From assembly GCA_013151935.1 (NCBI GenBank), contig JAADHI010000121.1, forward strand, positions 1 to 60,027: a stretch of DNA of 60,027 nucleotides. The letters are read 5' to 3'. A program made the translations under genes and the position numbers. The first letter of the stretch is position 1. Each line of letters opens with the position of its first letter. A model generated the notes under the pieces. It worked only from the letters and a program-made list of their open reading frames with translations, was not told the DNA's origin and made no database searches. The stretch comes from Candidatus Manganitrophaceae bacterium. GTDB taxonomy: Bacteria > Nitrospirota > Nitrospiria > SBBL01 > JAADHI01. Below, piece after piece: positions 8,418 through 16,939 of the stretch.

Positions 8418-8500
8418 TGATTGTTCTGCCGCCGATTCTTCTGTAGCCCCGTTACTCTGCGTCCCCAGCTTTCGATGGGTTTGCTCTGTGCAAAGGGTTT
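8418..8500 (-). promoter_or_regulatory. c-di-GMP-I (GEMM) riboswitch in the leader of the FnIII gene
   Basis: Read on the minus strand, the leader has GCACAGAGCAAACC (8491-8478), a CCCA stem capped by a GAAA tetraloop, GGGACGCAGAG, then AACGGGGCTAC and a GGCGGCAG segment. These follow in order the conserved blocks of the GEMM-I aptamer (GCACAGGGCAAACC, GAAA loop, GGGACGCAAAGC, GGCAG). It lies about 115 bases upstream of the ATG. CTCCTT at 8341-8336 could pair with the AGGAG ribosome site, suggesting translational control; that part is inference. Confidence 0.85.
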
Positions 8501-8533
8501 CGTGCGGATTTCGTTTAGGATGGGGGTAGAGCA

Positions 8534-8959
8534 AGTGCGATGCCCAATATTTCGAAGAAGACCTAAAAGTACTTCCCGGGCTTTAACTTGATGAATTTAA
8601 ATGGAATTAAAGCTGTTATTCTTTAAAATTTACAAGTATTTTCAAGGAAAACGAGCGTCCAGAGATTACATAAGACTGACTTGTGATGCCTGTCTTATGT
8701 AATAAGCTACCGAGTAAATATGAAAGATATTCCCCAAAACCTCAGTCTGAGAACAAAAAAATCCACAGAAACTCAAAATAGAACTTTAAGACAAGAAATA
8801 AGATAGGGGGATTTGAAGTCCTAGAGGGAAAGCCTATTTCCGCAAGGGACTCCGACTTGGTTCCTTATTATTTTATTCCTCACTTGCTTAAAAAAAGAAT
8901 ATAATGAGGGAAGCCTTCATTGAAGCAATGCTTTTGACGCCAGCGAGAAATGCAGAGAA
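8534..8959. other. Intergenic region with a 12-bp inverted repeat
   Basis: No gene is seen. Perfect 12-base arms (attacataagac at 8665-8676, gtcttatgtaat at 8692-8703) enclose 15 bases and could be a protein-binding site or a terminator-like hairpin. The divergent promoters of the FnIII gene and the SnoaL-VF530 gene must lie in this stretch. Confidence 0.5.
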
Positions 8960-9706
8960 GTGAACGATTTGGAAAACCAAAATCTAAAATCAATGCTGGA
9001 GTCCTTCATTCAAGATGTTTGGAACAGAGGCGATTTTAGCAATCTGGAGAACTACCTGGCCCCGCATTATCAAATCATCAGCGACCCCGGTGATCCCTGG
9101 GAAGGAGAAACGATTGATCATGCGACTTTCAAAAAAAGAGTCCTCTATTCACTCAATGCATTTCCAGATCTAAATTTCAGCCTGCAAGAAATGATTCAGG
9201 CAGATGGAATCGTCGCTGTTCGCTGGATCATGTCTGCGACTCATCTCGGTGATTTGCCCCAACTCCCCGCAACAGGAAAGTCCTTTTCAATCAATGGTTT
9301 GACTTTTTTTTATTTTGAAGGAAATAAACTCTGTGGGCACGCACAAAACGTTGACCGATTAGGGTTTTTGGCGCAAATCGAAAAATTTTCTCTAAGTTTT
9401 AGAAACCCCATCATGTCTTCACCTAAAGACCATTTTCCCGAGTCGTCGAGCGCCAAAAAAATCATGGACAAAGAACAACAAAATAACCCCTTACACGGGA
9501 TTACCCTGGAGATGCTTGTGACTTGGCTTCAAGACTATTACGGTTGGCAGGCATTAGGAGAACGGATTAAAATCCGCTGTTTTAATAGTGATCCCTCGGT
9601 CAAATCCAGCCTCAAATTTTTGAGAAAAACCGCCTGGGCAAGAAAAAAAGTCGAAGATTTATACATCAGCACACAAAAAGAGATTGAAAAATCCCCCTAC
9701 ACCTAA
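8960..9706 (+). CDS. SnoaL-like domain fused to a VF530 DNA-binding domain
   Basis: This 248-residue protein has a GTG start. Residues about 5-140 match the SnoaL-like/ester-cyclase fold of the NTF2 superfamily ([44 protein letters not shown]). Residues about 170-240 match the VF530 (DUF2132) DNA-binding domain almost from end to end: [54 protein letters not shown]530 is normally a stand-alone protein of 70-80 residues. I infer a small-ligand pocket tethered to DNA binding, but no ligand is known. Neighbours give no operon. Confidence 0.8.
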   Translation: MNDLENQNLKSMLESFIQDVWNRGDFSNLENYLAPHYQIISDPGDPWEGETIDHATFKKRVLYSLNAFPDLNFSLQEMIQADGIVAVRWIMSATHLGDLPQLPATGKSFSINGLTFFYFEGNKLCGHAQNVDRLGFLAQIEKFSLSFRNPIMSSPKDHFPESSSAKKIMDKEQQNNPLHGITLEMLVTWLQDYYGWQALGERIKIRCFNSDPSVKSSLKFLRKTAWARKKVEDLYISTQKEIEKSPYT

Positions 9707-9776
9707 AAACGAAGAAAGACGTAAAAATACGTAGACTTGATCAAATTCTTTGTTCATTCCCTTGTGAGGTATTATT

Positions 9777-10247
9777 TTGTTACATATTTTTGTTGATGCG
9801 GACGCCTGCCCGGTCAAAAAAGAAGTCTATCGGGTCGCAAGCCGATACCAGCTTCAGGTTACCTTGGTTGCGAATGCCCGGATGCGTATTCCAGACGACG
9901 AAAGCGTTGTACTTAAAGTTGTTGGAGATGCGCTTGATGCTGCCGATGATTGGATTGCTGAAAACACCGAGACCTACGACATTGTGATTACCCAAGATGT
10001 CCCGCTTGCCAGCCGTTGTCTAAAAAAGGGCGCACGGGTCATCAGCACAACCGGAAAACCCTTCACAGCAGACAATATTGGTGACACCCTTGCGACACGC
10101 GATCTCATGTCACAACTCCGTGAATCAGGAGAGATTACGGGCGGGCCAGCTCCTTTGCTCAAACGTGACCGATCCCGTTTTCTACAACAACTCGACCAAG
10201 TGATTCAATACATCCGACGAAATCATGTTGCGGAGAGTGGCCTATAA
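9777..10247 (+). CDS. YaiI/YqxD family protein (DUF188)
   Basis: This 156-residue protein begins FVDADACPVKKEVYR and carries the family blocks DIVITQDVPLASRCLKKGA and TGKPFTADNIGDTLATRDLM, then GGPAPLLKRDRSRFLQQLD. This is a full-length YaiI/YqxD (DUF188) member with conserved Asp residues (residues 7, 9) like those of PIN-type nucleases. The cellular role is not established. I take TTG 9777 as start because a TGAGGT site precedes it and family members begin directly at this beta strand. Confidence 0.9.
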   Translation: MLHIFVDADACPVKKEVYRVASRYQLQVTLVANARMRIPDDESVVLKVVGDALDAADDWIAENTETYDIVITQDVPLASRCLKKGARVISTTGKPFTADNIGDTLATRDLMSQLRESGEITGGPAPLLKRDRSRFLQQLDQVIQYIRRNHVAESGL

Positions 10248-10262
10248 GTCACTTATTCAGAC

Positions 10263-10970
10263 TCAAACCTTCAATAAGGCTGCAATCAAACCAATCAAAC
10301 CCCCAAAAACGCCGCCCCAGACGACCAGCCAGCCCAGGTGCTTTTTAATCATTTCTTGAATGATTTCTTTTACGACTTGAGGGGTCAACTCGTCCAGACG
10401 TTTTTCGATGATTTCTTCGATTTGGCTTTTGATGTTCGCCAGGACATCGGGTTGTTCTAACTCCTCGCGGAGGTTTGCGATAAAAGCTTTATCCTGCGTC
10501 ATTCGAATCAGCGATTTCTTCATGGTTTTAATAAAAGGCTCTTTAAGCGGTTTAAGGGCCGCTTCTCCTCCCACAAAGCTGAGCATGTTGCCAAAAGAAG
10601 ATTCCTTAATGACGGTGACAAAAGCATCAAATGCAGGAGAAAAATCAACCTTTTCGATCACCGGGGCCAGGTGGAGCTCGGCTTGTATCCCGTTGCCGCC
10701 ACTCAAAAAACGGTCAATATTTTCATCGGTAAAAAATTGCGACATCATCAAGTGCCGAATCCCTGATTTGAATTCTTCAAATCGCGCGGGAATCACCCCA
10801 GAGCCGTAAAACCCCGGAACCTTTTCAAACAACATGTGAATGGCAATCCAATTGGTCAGTGCGCCTGCCACAGCAAAGAGACCAATATTCAGAATGAGGT
10901 CCTGTTTTAAGGCGTATCCTGCCAAGAGTAAGGATAAGGCAAGTAGATTTGTGAGCAAGCTTTTATTCAC
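10263..10970 (-). CDS. DUF445 family membrane protein
   Basis: This 235-residue protein has two hydrophobic helices at the N-terminus (to about residue 45), with GALTNWIAIHMLFEKVPGFYGSGVIPARFEEFKSGI, the defining DUF445 motif. The middle is amphipathic and charged (LDELTPQVVKEIIQEMIKKH), and a C-terminal Gly-rich hydrophobic helix (WGGVFGGLIGLIAALL) follows. Family function is unknown; members are inner-membrane proteins. It ends 16 bp from the convergent yaiI gene and is separated from the tRNA upstream by 80 bp. Confidence 0.88.
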   Translation of the reverse strand: MNKSLLTNLLALSLLLAGYALKQDLILNIGLFAVAGALTNWIAIHMLFEKVPGFYGSGVIPARFEEFKSGIRHLMMSQFFTDENIDRFLSGGNGIQAELHLAPVIEKVDFSPAFDAFVTVIKESSFGNMLSFVGGEAALKPLKEPFIKTMKKSLIRMTQDKAFIANLREELEQPDVLANIKSQIEEIIEKRLDELTPQVVKEIIQEMIKKHLGWLVVWGGVFGGLIGLIAALLKV

Positions 10971-11051
10971 ACCATTCCCCCTGATGAAACGTCAAAATAT
11001 GAGACCATCCTCAATCAATATTAAAGATTTGCCTTAAAAAATGGGCTGAAG

Positions 11052-11128
11052 TGGTGCGCCCGACAGGAATTGAACCTGTAACCTACGGCTTAGAAGGCCG
11101 TTGCTCTATCCAATTGAGCTACGGGCGC
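11052..11128 (-). tRNA. tRNA-Arg (anticodon TCT)
   Basis: On the minus strand this gives a full cloverleaf: acceptor GCGCCCG/CGGGCGC, D arm with AGCTCAATTGGATAGAGC, anticodon stem ACGGC/GCCGT with loop CTTCTAA (anticodon TCT), T arm with GGTTCAATTCC, and an encoded CCA end. It reads AGA/AGG arginine codons. Confidence 0.97.
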
Positions 11129-11297
11129 AATATTGGGACTGTCTCTTGGTTTTTTGAAGTGGATTATTGTAGCCAAGTCGTCTTCACAAGGCAAGATAGG
11201 ATTTTAGAAGTGAGGCTTAGTCCATTTCTTGACAGATTTTTTGGGCTTCTGCTAGGATGCGCCTCTGAGGCTTACCCCGAACCGGAAAGGGATTTCA

Positions 11298-12620
11298 TTG
11301 AAATTTTTGTCTCGCATCATTGTATTTTTATCCCTGTTTTTTCCTACAGTGCTTCCTGCGGCTGAGATTCAAAAAGTCATACTGGACAATGGTCTCAGCG
11401 TGGTGCTTTGGGAAGAACCCAAGGCACCCGTCGTCACCTTTCAAATCTGGTACAAAGTCGGTTCACGCAATGAGGTCAATGGAAAAACCGGGCTTTCCCA
11501 CCTGACCGAGCACATGATGTTTAAAGGCACTCAGAAATACGGTAAGGGAGAATTTTCACGTATCGTCGCGAAAAATGGTGGGACAGAAAATGCTTTTACC
11601 GGCAACGATTACACTGCCTATTTTGAAAGTTTCGCTGCCGACCGTATTGATCTTTCACTCATCCTTGAAGCAGACCGTATGCAAAACCTGATACTTGATG
11701 CGGAAGAGTTTCAATTGGAGCGCTCCGTCGTGATGGAAGAGCGCCGTTCTCGAACGGATGACGACCCTTATGCCTATCTCATCGAAAATCTTTACGCCAT
11801 TTCTTTTTTGGTTCATCCCTATCGTAGCCCTATTATTGGTTGGATGAGCGACCTCGAAAACCTCGTCAACGATGATGTGCGTCAACATTATGCACGTTAT
11901 TATGTTCCAAATAATGCGACCATTGTGGTCGTCGGAGATTTTGAAAGCGATGCACTGCTGCAAAAAATTAAACAACACTTTGAGGCCATTCCTCGAGGCA
12001 GGAATGCTCCACAAACCGTATCCCCTGAGCCCCCGCAATTGGGGCCACGTCGCAGCATCGTAAAACGAGAAGCCCAACTGCCTTTTGTTTTTGTTGCCTA
12101 CCACACCCCCAATTACAAGAGCCCTGATAGCCATGCCCTGACCCTGCTCTCCAGCATTCTTTCCAATGGCAAAAGTGCCAGACTTTACCGCAGCCTGGTC
12201 TATGAACAAGAAGTGGCCTTGGATTCAGGGGGATATTACAATGGGCTAACCACCGACCCCGAACTCTTTTATATCTACGCCACGGCCCAAAAGGGGAAAA
12301 CAACGACTGAATTAGAAACCGCACTTTCCACAGAAATTCAACGTATTCAAGAAGAAGGCGTTACGGCGAGAGAACTTGAGAAGGCAAAAAATCAAATCGA
12401 AGCTGAATATCTGATGGGCTTGGACTCCAATTTTTATCGCGCCATGCAACTGGGAAAAGCTGAAACCGTGGGTGCAGGGTACGAATATGTGCTCAATTAC
12501 ACACAAAACATTCTCAGAGTCAGCTTAGAAGAGATCCAAGATGTCGCACAAAGGTATTTGATTGAAGACGGCAAGAGCATCGGGGTTCTTATTCCTCAAA
12601 CAAAGCCGGTCATCAGATGA
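11298..12620 (+). CDS. M16 family zinc protease, catalytic subunit
   Basis: This 440-residue protein has a signal peptide (cleavage near LPAAEIQK). The inverted zinc motif HLTEH (HxxEH) lies near residues 67-71, followed about 75 residues on by the third ligand Glu in VVMEERRSR. The M16 fold continues with YRSPIIGWMSDLENL and YYVPNNATIVVVGDF. It is expected to be a periplasmic insulinase/pitrilysin-type peptidase. Its stop overlaps the start of the next gene (ATGA), which encodes a homologue lacking the zinc motif; such pairs form heterodimers. Confidence 0.93.
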   Translation: MKFLSRIIVFLSLFFPTVLPAAEIQKVILDNGLSVVLWEEPKAPVVTFQIWYKVGSRNEVNGKTGLSHLTEHMMFKGTQKYGKGEFSRIVAKNGGTENAFTGNDYTAYFESFAADRIDLSLILEADRMQNLILDAEEFQLERSVVMEERRSRTDDDPYAYLIENLYAISFLVHPYRSPIIGWMSDLENLVNDDVRQHYARYYVPNNATIVVVGDFESDALLQKIKQHFEAIPRGRNAPQTVSPEPPQLGPRRSIVKREAQLPFVFVAYHTPNYKSPDSHALTLLSSILSNGKSARLYRSLVYEQEVALDSGGYYNGLTTDPELFYIYATAQKGKTTTELETALSTEIQRIQEEGVTARELEKAKNQIEAEYLMGLDSNFYRAMQLGKAETVGAGYEYVLNYTQNILRVSLEEIQDVAQRYLIEDGKSIGVLIPQTKPVIR

Positions 12621-13990
12621 TCACTTTCTCTCGCTGGCACAAGGCGATTATTCTCACGGGACTGATTTCTTTTTTCGTCGCGAACACGTACGCACCTTTA
12701 CAGGCTGCCCCTTTAACGCCAAAACGCAGTGTCACAAAAAATGGCATTACCCTGCTTTGGTTGGAGCAGGCCTCACTCCCCGTGGTTTCCATTCAGGTTT
12801 TGGTGAGAACAGGCGCAATGCACGACCCACAAGGCAAAGCAGGTCTTGCAAATATGACGGCCAGTCTTTTAGAAGAGGGCACAGTGTCGCGTAGTGCCAC
12901 TGAAATCTCGGAAATGGCTGATTTTATCGGGGCACGTTTTGGGGCCAGTGCGGGTAAGGATTATACGACCCTGCGACTGCGTGTCCTCAAAAAAGAACTC
13001 GCAACGGGTTTTGATCTGCTCTCGGATGTCCTGATGCACGCGACCTTTGATGAAACTGAAGTCACACGGGTTCGGAAACAAGTTTTAGGCGGTATTCGTG
13101 CCGAAAAAGATCGTCCCAGGTCAATCGCGATGCGTGCATTTCAAACCGAAATTTACGGTGCCCACCCCTATCGCCATGCGATTGTCGGAAATGAAGACAG
13201 TGTAGCGACCATCAGCCCGTCCGATTTACGGGCTTTTCACCAACATTATTACCGACCGAATAATACAATCATCGCAATTGTAGGGGATATCAAGGAAGAC
13301 GAAGCCAAAAAATTATTACAAGACTACCTGGGGCTTTGGGAGCGTAAAAAAATGACCTTTCCCAAGATCACCCCGCCTTCGGCGCTGCATAAAAAGGTGG
13401 AACAACACATCGAAAAAAATCTAAGCCAGGCAACGGTCATGCTCGGTCATCTTGGCATTCGCCGCAGCAGTGCAGATTATTATCCCGTGCTTGTCATGAA
13501 CTATATTTTGGGCGGGGGCGGATTTTCCTCACGGATGATGGCCGATATTCGGGATGATCGTGGATTGGTGTACTCGATTTATTCTCGTTTTTCAACAAAT
13601 CTTCTCCAGGGCGATTTTCGTGTTTCTCTACAAACCAAGGGCAGCAGTGTTGGAGAAGCGATTGCGGGTGTGTTGCAGGAGATGGACAAAATCAAAAAAA
13701 CACCCGTGAGCGCGATCGAACTGGAAGAAGCCAAAGCCTATCTGGCAGGTAGTTTTCCGCTCAGAGTCGACAGCAGCAATAAGGTCGCACGCATGCTCAT
13801 GCAAATCGAATTTTATGACCTGGGTCTCGATTATTTTGAACAGCATGTCAAAGCGATCAAAGCTGTGACGAAAAACGAGGTGCAGGTCGTCGCAAAAAAA
13901 TATCTCAGTCCAGAACACTACGCCTTGATTGTGGTGGGTAAAAAATCTGAGATCGACCTTCACAATACAGAAAAGGGTCTTTCAGATTAA
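12617..13990 (+). CDS. M16 family protease-like, non-catalytic partner
   Basis: This 457-residue exported M16 homologue carries LANMTASLLEEGT where the HxxEH motif should be, so zinc binding is lost. The substrate-clamp half is retained (LGHLGIRRSSADYYPVLVMNY, GGGGFSSRMMADIRDDRGLVYSIYS, the R/Y pair that binds substrate backbone). It starts within the stop of the catalytic gene. Known two-subunit M16 proteases use exactly this split of roles. It most likely forms a periplasmic heterodimer with its upstream neighbour. Confidence 0.92.
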   Translation: MITFSRWHKAIILTGLISFFVANTYAPLQAAPLTPKRSVTKNGITLLWLEQASLPVVSIQVLVRTGAMHDPQGKAGLANMTASLLEEGTVSRSATEISEMADFIGARFGASAGKDYTTLRLRVLKKELATGFDLLSDVLMHATFDETEVTRVRKQVLGGIRAEKDRPRSIAMRAFQTEIYGAHPYRHAIVGNEDSVATISPSDLRAFHQHYYRPNNTIIAIVGDIKEDEAKKLLQDYLGLWERKKMTFPKITPPSALHKKVEQHIEKNLSQATVMLGHLGIRRSSADYYPVLVMNYILGGGGFSSRMMADIRDDRGLVYSIYSRFSTNLLQGDFRVSLQTKGSSVGEAIAGVLQEMDKIKKTPVSAIELEEAKAYLAGSFPLRVDSSNKVARMLMQIEFYDLGLDYFEQHVKAIKAVTKNEVQVVAKKYLSPEHYALIVVGKKSEIDLHNTEKGLSD

Positions 13991-13994
13991 AACA

Positions 13995-14618
13995 GTGTTT
14001 ATCTTGGCCATTTCATCGCGTGTGCGTCGATATCTCAGTCCGCTCTTCGTCATCGTTCTTCTTCTGTCTTCTGCCGACCTTCATGCCCAAATGCCAGCTT
14101 GGCAGACGAATTTCCGTCTTCAGGTTTTTTCTCCCAAGGTCAAAACAATTGTTTATGAGGGAAAACTTTTTTTAAAGGGCCTGAAGGCACGCATTGAACC
14201 CGCGGACGCAGAAGAAATTGATCTATATGATTTTGAGACACAAATGGAGATTCGAATTTTCCCAAAGGATGGCATTTATTTTAGAAAGTCCCTCTCCTTG
14301 GCCAAACAAATCAAAGCGGCCAAAGAAGGCTGGGGGCCCATGCCCGAAAGCTTTCATGAAAAAAAGGTTCTCTTACGAAAAGGAAACTTTAAAGGACAGG
14401 CTGCCCGACTTTATTTTATAACGATTGAACGACAGACACAAACAGCTTATATGATGCGCTGGGTGACGGATGAAGCCATGCCCCTCCCGCTTCGGGCCAT
14501 CTATTCGGGTTCGGGCAGAGAAACAATTATTGTAGATTTTGAGCCCAAGAAGGATGCAAATTTGAGGGATGAGACCTTCACGCCTCCCTCTGATTATTTA
14601 AGCCTCAATCCTTTTTAG
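13995..14618 (+). CDS. Exported protein, possibly LolA/DUF4412-like
   Basis: About 207 residues with a signal peptide (RRYLSPLFVIVLLLSSADLHAQ). The mature part is a run of beta strands: NFRLQVFSPKVKTIVYEGKLFLKGLKARIE, YDFETQMEIRIFPKDG, then later MMRWVTDEAMPLPLRAIYSG and a C-terminal TPPSDYLSLNPF. This resembles half-barrel lipoprotein-carrier-like or DUF4412 proteins, but no family can be fixed. I took GTG 13995 (TTG 14004 is possible) rather than the far upstream frame inside the protease gene. It overlaps the convergent algH gene by 14 bp. Confidence 0.6.
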   Translation: MFILAISSRVRRYLSPLFVIVLLLSSADLHAQMPAWQTNFRLQVFSPKVKTIVYEGKLFLKGLKARIEPADAEEIDLYDFETQMEIRIFPKDGIYFRKSLSLAKQIKAAKEGWGPMPESFHEKKVLLRKGNFKGQAARLYFITIERQTQTAYMMRWVTDEAMPLPLRAIYSGSGRETIIVDFEPKKDANLRDETFTPPSDYLSLNPF

Positions 14619-15327
14619 CGATGTTTTTGCTCAGGGGCTTAAAATGGAGAACGTGCGGATCTTTCTTCACAAAACGTCTTTGTGTGCGGGCAAACATTTT
14701 TGACCAGGTTTGGCTTACATCCTCGTCAAAGAGCACATCAACATCTGCAAAAAGCACATGCCAATCTCCTCGTCTTCGTTCCGCCTCAAGCTGCCCGGGC
14801 GACCAGCCCGCGTATCCCGCATAAAGTCGATGTCCCTTTGATTGTGTCTCATCCTGTAAAATGCCTGCAAAAATACGGGCTTTTCTTGTGACATAAACAT
14901 CTTTGAAAACAGGTTTCATATCTTGCGGTGTGCTTTTTGAGCGAAAAAGCAAGGCCAGTGTTTCGTCCCGTAAAACAGGCCCTCCCTCAAAAATTGCTTC
15001 GACAGGGACAGGCCATTCGACGGTGGGCAAGAGATCTTTTAGGACTTGCTCGGTCGGACGATTGATCACCAGTCCACTTGATCCGCCCGCATCATGATGT
15101 AAAATCAAGACAACGGTCTTGCCAAAATGCGCGTCCATGATTTTACGGTCGGCAACCAAGAACACGCCACTCTGAATCTCGACCTCATCGCGGGACAACT
15201 GGGAAATAGTCGTTTCATTTGGCTCGGCTGCATTTAATAAAAGGGGGAAGCATAATAAAAAAACGAGCACAAAATGAGACCAGAGGGAGAAAAAAACAAG
15301 GACACTAGTCCTCATTTGATTTCGCAT
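14605..15327 (-). CDS. AlgH/YqgE family protein with export signal
   Basis: A 240-residue protein. After an unusual hydrophobic N-terminal segment (FFSLWSHFVLVFLLCFPLLL), it carries the YqgE/AlgH core: GVFLVADRKIMDAHFGKTVVLI, GGSSGLVINRPTEQVL, FEGGPV, and AGYAGWSPGQLEAE. Most family members are cytosolic and about 185 residues long; the leader here predicts export, which would be atypical. The start may be this Met or the one five codons in. The first codons overlap the end of the upstream cytochrome gene, so the two are coupled. Confidence 0.88.
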   Translation of the reverse strand: MRNQMRTSVLVFFSLWSHFVLVFLLCFPLLLNAAEPNETTISQLSRDEVEIQSGVFLVADRKIMDAHFGKTVVLILHHDAGGSSGLVINRPTEQVLKDLLPTVEWPVPVEAIFEGGPVLRDETLALLFRSKSTPQDMKPVFKDVYVTRKARIFAGILQDETQSKGHRLYAGYAGWSPGQLEAERRRGDWHVLFADVDVLFDEDVSQTWSKMFARTQRRFVKKDPHVLHFKPLSKNIAKKD

Positions 15328-15703
15328 TTTCGGAAAGATAGGCGATTATCTTTTCTCGTTCTTCTGTCGTGGGAATAATCCATATCTGACCTGTAAAATC
15401 GGCCCGTCTTTTTTCTTCTAAGGCCGTGAGCATTTTTTCAACCACCGGAGGCCATTCCTCCGCAGTGTGTGCTTTAGGTGTTGGCACATCGTGGCATTGT
15501 ACACACACCTTGATGATAAGGTGGGTACGGGTATCATTGACGTCCAAAAATTCAGAACGATAGGACTCCGGGTCAACAAGCTGTTGGGTAAAAGATAAGT
15601 CTTTTTTCCCCGCTCCTTTTTCCTCAACCCAATAATCAATTCCCCGAAAGAGACCAAAACCCGCAAGCGTAAAACCAAGCAGGATAAGAATATTTTTAAA
15701 CAT
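15305..15703 (-). CDS. Membrane-anchored monoheme c-type cytochrome
   Basis: A 132-residue protein with one N-terminal membrane helix (NILILLGFTLAGFGLF) and a single heme c motif, CVQCH, near residue 71. A possible distal Met lies in VEKMLTAL, about 20 residues on. The C-terminal part PTTEEREKIIAYLSE is typical of small class-I-like cytochromes. It would carry electrons on the periplasmic face of the inner membrane. No partner oxidase or reductase is next to it; it overlaps algH by 23 bp. Confidence 0.8.
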   Translation of the reverse strand: MFKNILILLGFTLAGFGLFRGIDYWVEEKGAGKKDLSFTQQLVDPESYRSEFLDVNDTRTHLIIKVCVQCHDVPTPKAHTAEEWPPVVEKMLTALEEKRRADFTGQIWIIPTTEEREKIIAYLSENAKSNED

Positions 15704-15741
15704 TCGATAGGGGTTTTGTGTTTTTAAGGATAAACATTATT

Positions 15742-16206
15742 TTATTTTTTCATGCTTTTAAGATCGGCTGTTTTAAGTTTTTCGGCGATTTGGGCACCGA
15801 CTTCTCGATTCCAGATACGACCGACAGCCATTGATTCTTGTGTGATTTCAGGCAACTTCTGCAAATATTTTTTGCCCACGCTGGTTTTGTAGAACGCGAC
15901 GATGGTCTTCATTTCTTCAATGCTGAAATGTTTGACATAAACCGCAACAATTTTTTTATTTAAACCATCCGATTTAAGCGTTCCAGCCACCTCGCTCCAA
16001 AATTGTTCTGGAATATCAGGCATGTTTTTTCTTTGGTGTTTGATGAGCTGTGCTGTAATTTGTGTCCCCATTTTAGTCACTCCAGAAACTTCGAGCAGCT
16101 CATGGGCTACTTTTTCCGCCTCCGAAGCGTCGGCAAAGATCGGGCCACTCCATGCTGAAAAGATAAAAAAGAAAGTGGACACGAGCAAAATTGAACCTTT
16201 TTTCAT
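15742..16206 (-). CDS. Exported DUF2059 protein
   Basis: A 154-residue protein with a Sec signal peptide (SILLVSTFFFIFSAWSGPIFA). The mature part has the DUF2059 pattern: AHELLEVSGVTKMG near residue 33, then LNKKIVAVYVKHFSIEEMKTIVAFYKTSVGKKYLQKLPEI, a four-helix periplasmic domain. Function in the family is unknown. A GGAGT site precedes ATG 16206. The cytochrome gene follows 39 bp downstream on the same strand. Confidence 0.85.
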   Translation of the reverse strand: MKKGSILLVSTFFFIFSAWSGPIFADASEAEKVAHELLEVSGVTKMGTQITAQLIKHQRKNMPDIPEQFWSEVAGTLKSDGLNKKIVAVYVKHFSIEEMKTIVAFYKTSVGKKYLQKLPEITQESMAVGRIWNREVGAQIAEKLKTADLKSMKK

Positions 16207-16332
16207 TTGATACTCCTATTTATCTTTCAAAATACATTTTCGATGCACATCATACGGAAAAGATAAAAACAAGGCAAGATGACAAGCTCGCTCCCTATAA
16301 TAGAGTTGAATGAAAAAATCAGCACAGCAATA

Positions 16333-16373
16333 AAAAAAGAGCAGTCTGTTTATTAAACAGACTGCTCTTTTTT
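16333..16373. terminator. Strong Rho-independent terminator (bidirectional)
   Basis: A 20-bp perfect stem (AAAAAAGAGCAGTCTGTTTA and its inverse) around a one-base centre, with A-run and T-run on either side. It ends the minus-strand His-tailed protein gene whose stop is at 16403. Confidence 0.9.
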
Positions 16374-16402
16374 CTAAGACTTTTTTAGGGTGGTTTTATG
16401 AG

Positions 16403-16939
16403 TCAGTGCGAATGACCATGGTTGTGATCATGACTGTGTCCATCTTCATGGCTGTGATTGTGATCATGGCCTTCGTGGGAGTGACCATGAATTTCAGGAA
16501 TATCGTGAAAAGGGTCGTAAGTCGTATCTTTGCCTTTGCCTGAGGTCACTTCGATGCGAATCACCGATTTCACGTTGGAACACTCGTCATCACCCTGGGG
16601 AATGGCGAGTCGTACAGGACCGCCCTTCGATTCAGGCAAGGGTTCACCGTCACGTTTATAAATCAGAATGGCGCGATCAAGAATTTCTTCAAGTCCGACA
16701 CTGGCCGCAAATTTTCCATCCTGGGAATGAAAGGTCACGTGATCAGAATCAGGATGGGGAATGGCGGCATTTAGCAGGGCTTTTACTTGAACGCCCGATC
16801 CGGCCATGCCAGCAACATGTTGGCTCACATCTTCAATTTGGTACTCAGCGGGAATGCTTGCGAGGGATTCATAGCCCCATTTTATCGATTTTTGAACCGA
16901 CCCATCGACTTCCAATGTAAAATCTGATTCGCCTGCCAT
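16403..16939 (-). CDS. Molybdopterin-binding-fold protein with a His-rich tail
   Basis: A 178-residue protein. Residues about 5-140 follow the sulfite-oxidase-type molybdopterin-binding fold (LEVDGSVQKSIKWGYESLASIP, VKALLNAA, GEPLPESKGGPVRLAIPQ, SVIRIEVTSG). The Cys that ligates Mo in true enzymes is not in its usual place; only one Cys (DDECSNVK) is seen. The last 35 residues hold 14 His in GHSHEGHDHNH-type alternation, a likely Zn/Ni/Cu-binding tail. No signal peptide is present. GGAGGG precedes ATG 16939. I infer a metal-linked role, but cofactor binding may be lost. Confidence 0.75.
   Translation of the reverse strand: MAGESDFTLEVDGSVQKSIKWGYESLASIPAEYQIEDVSQHVAGMAGSGVQVKALLNAAIPHPDSDHVTFHSQDGKFAASVGLEEILDRAILIYKRDGEPLPESKGGPVRLAIPQGDDECSNVKSVIRIEVTSGKGKDTTYDPFHDIPEIHGHSHEGHDHNHSHEDGHSHDHNHGHSH

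Noticed and set aside
12062-12324. Minus-strand frames within the M16 gene
   Set aside because: They are opposite-strand shadows of a clearly coding gene.
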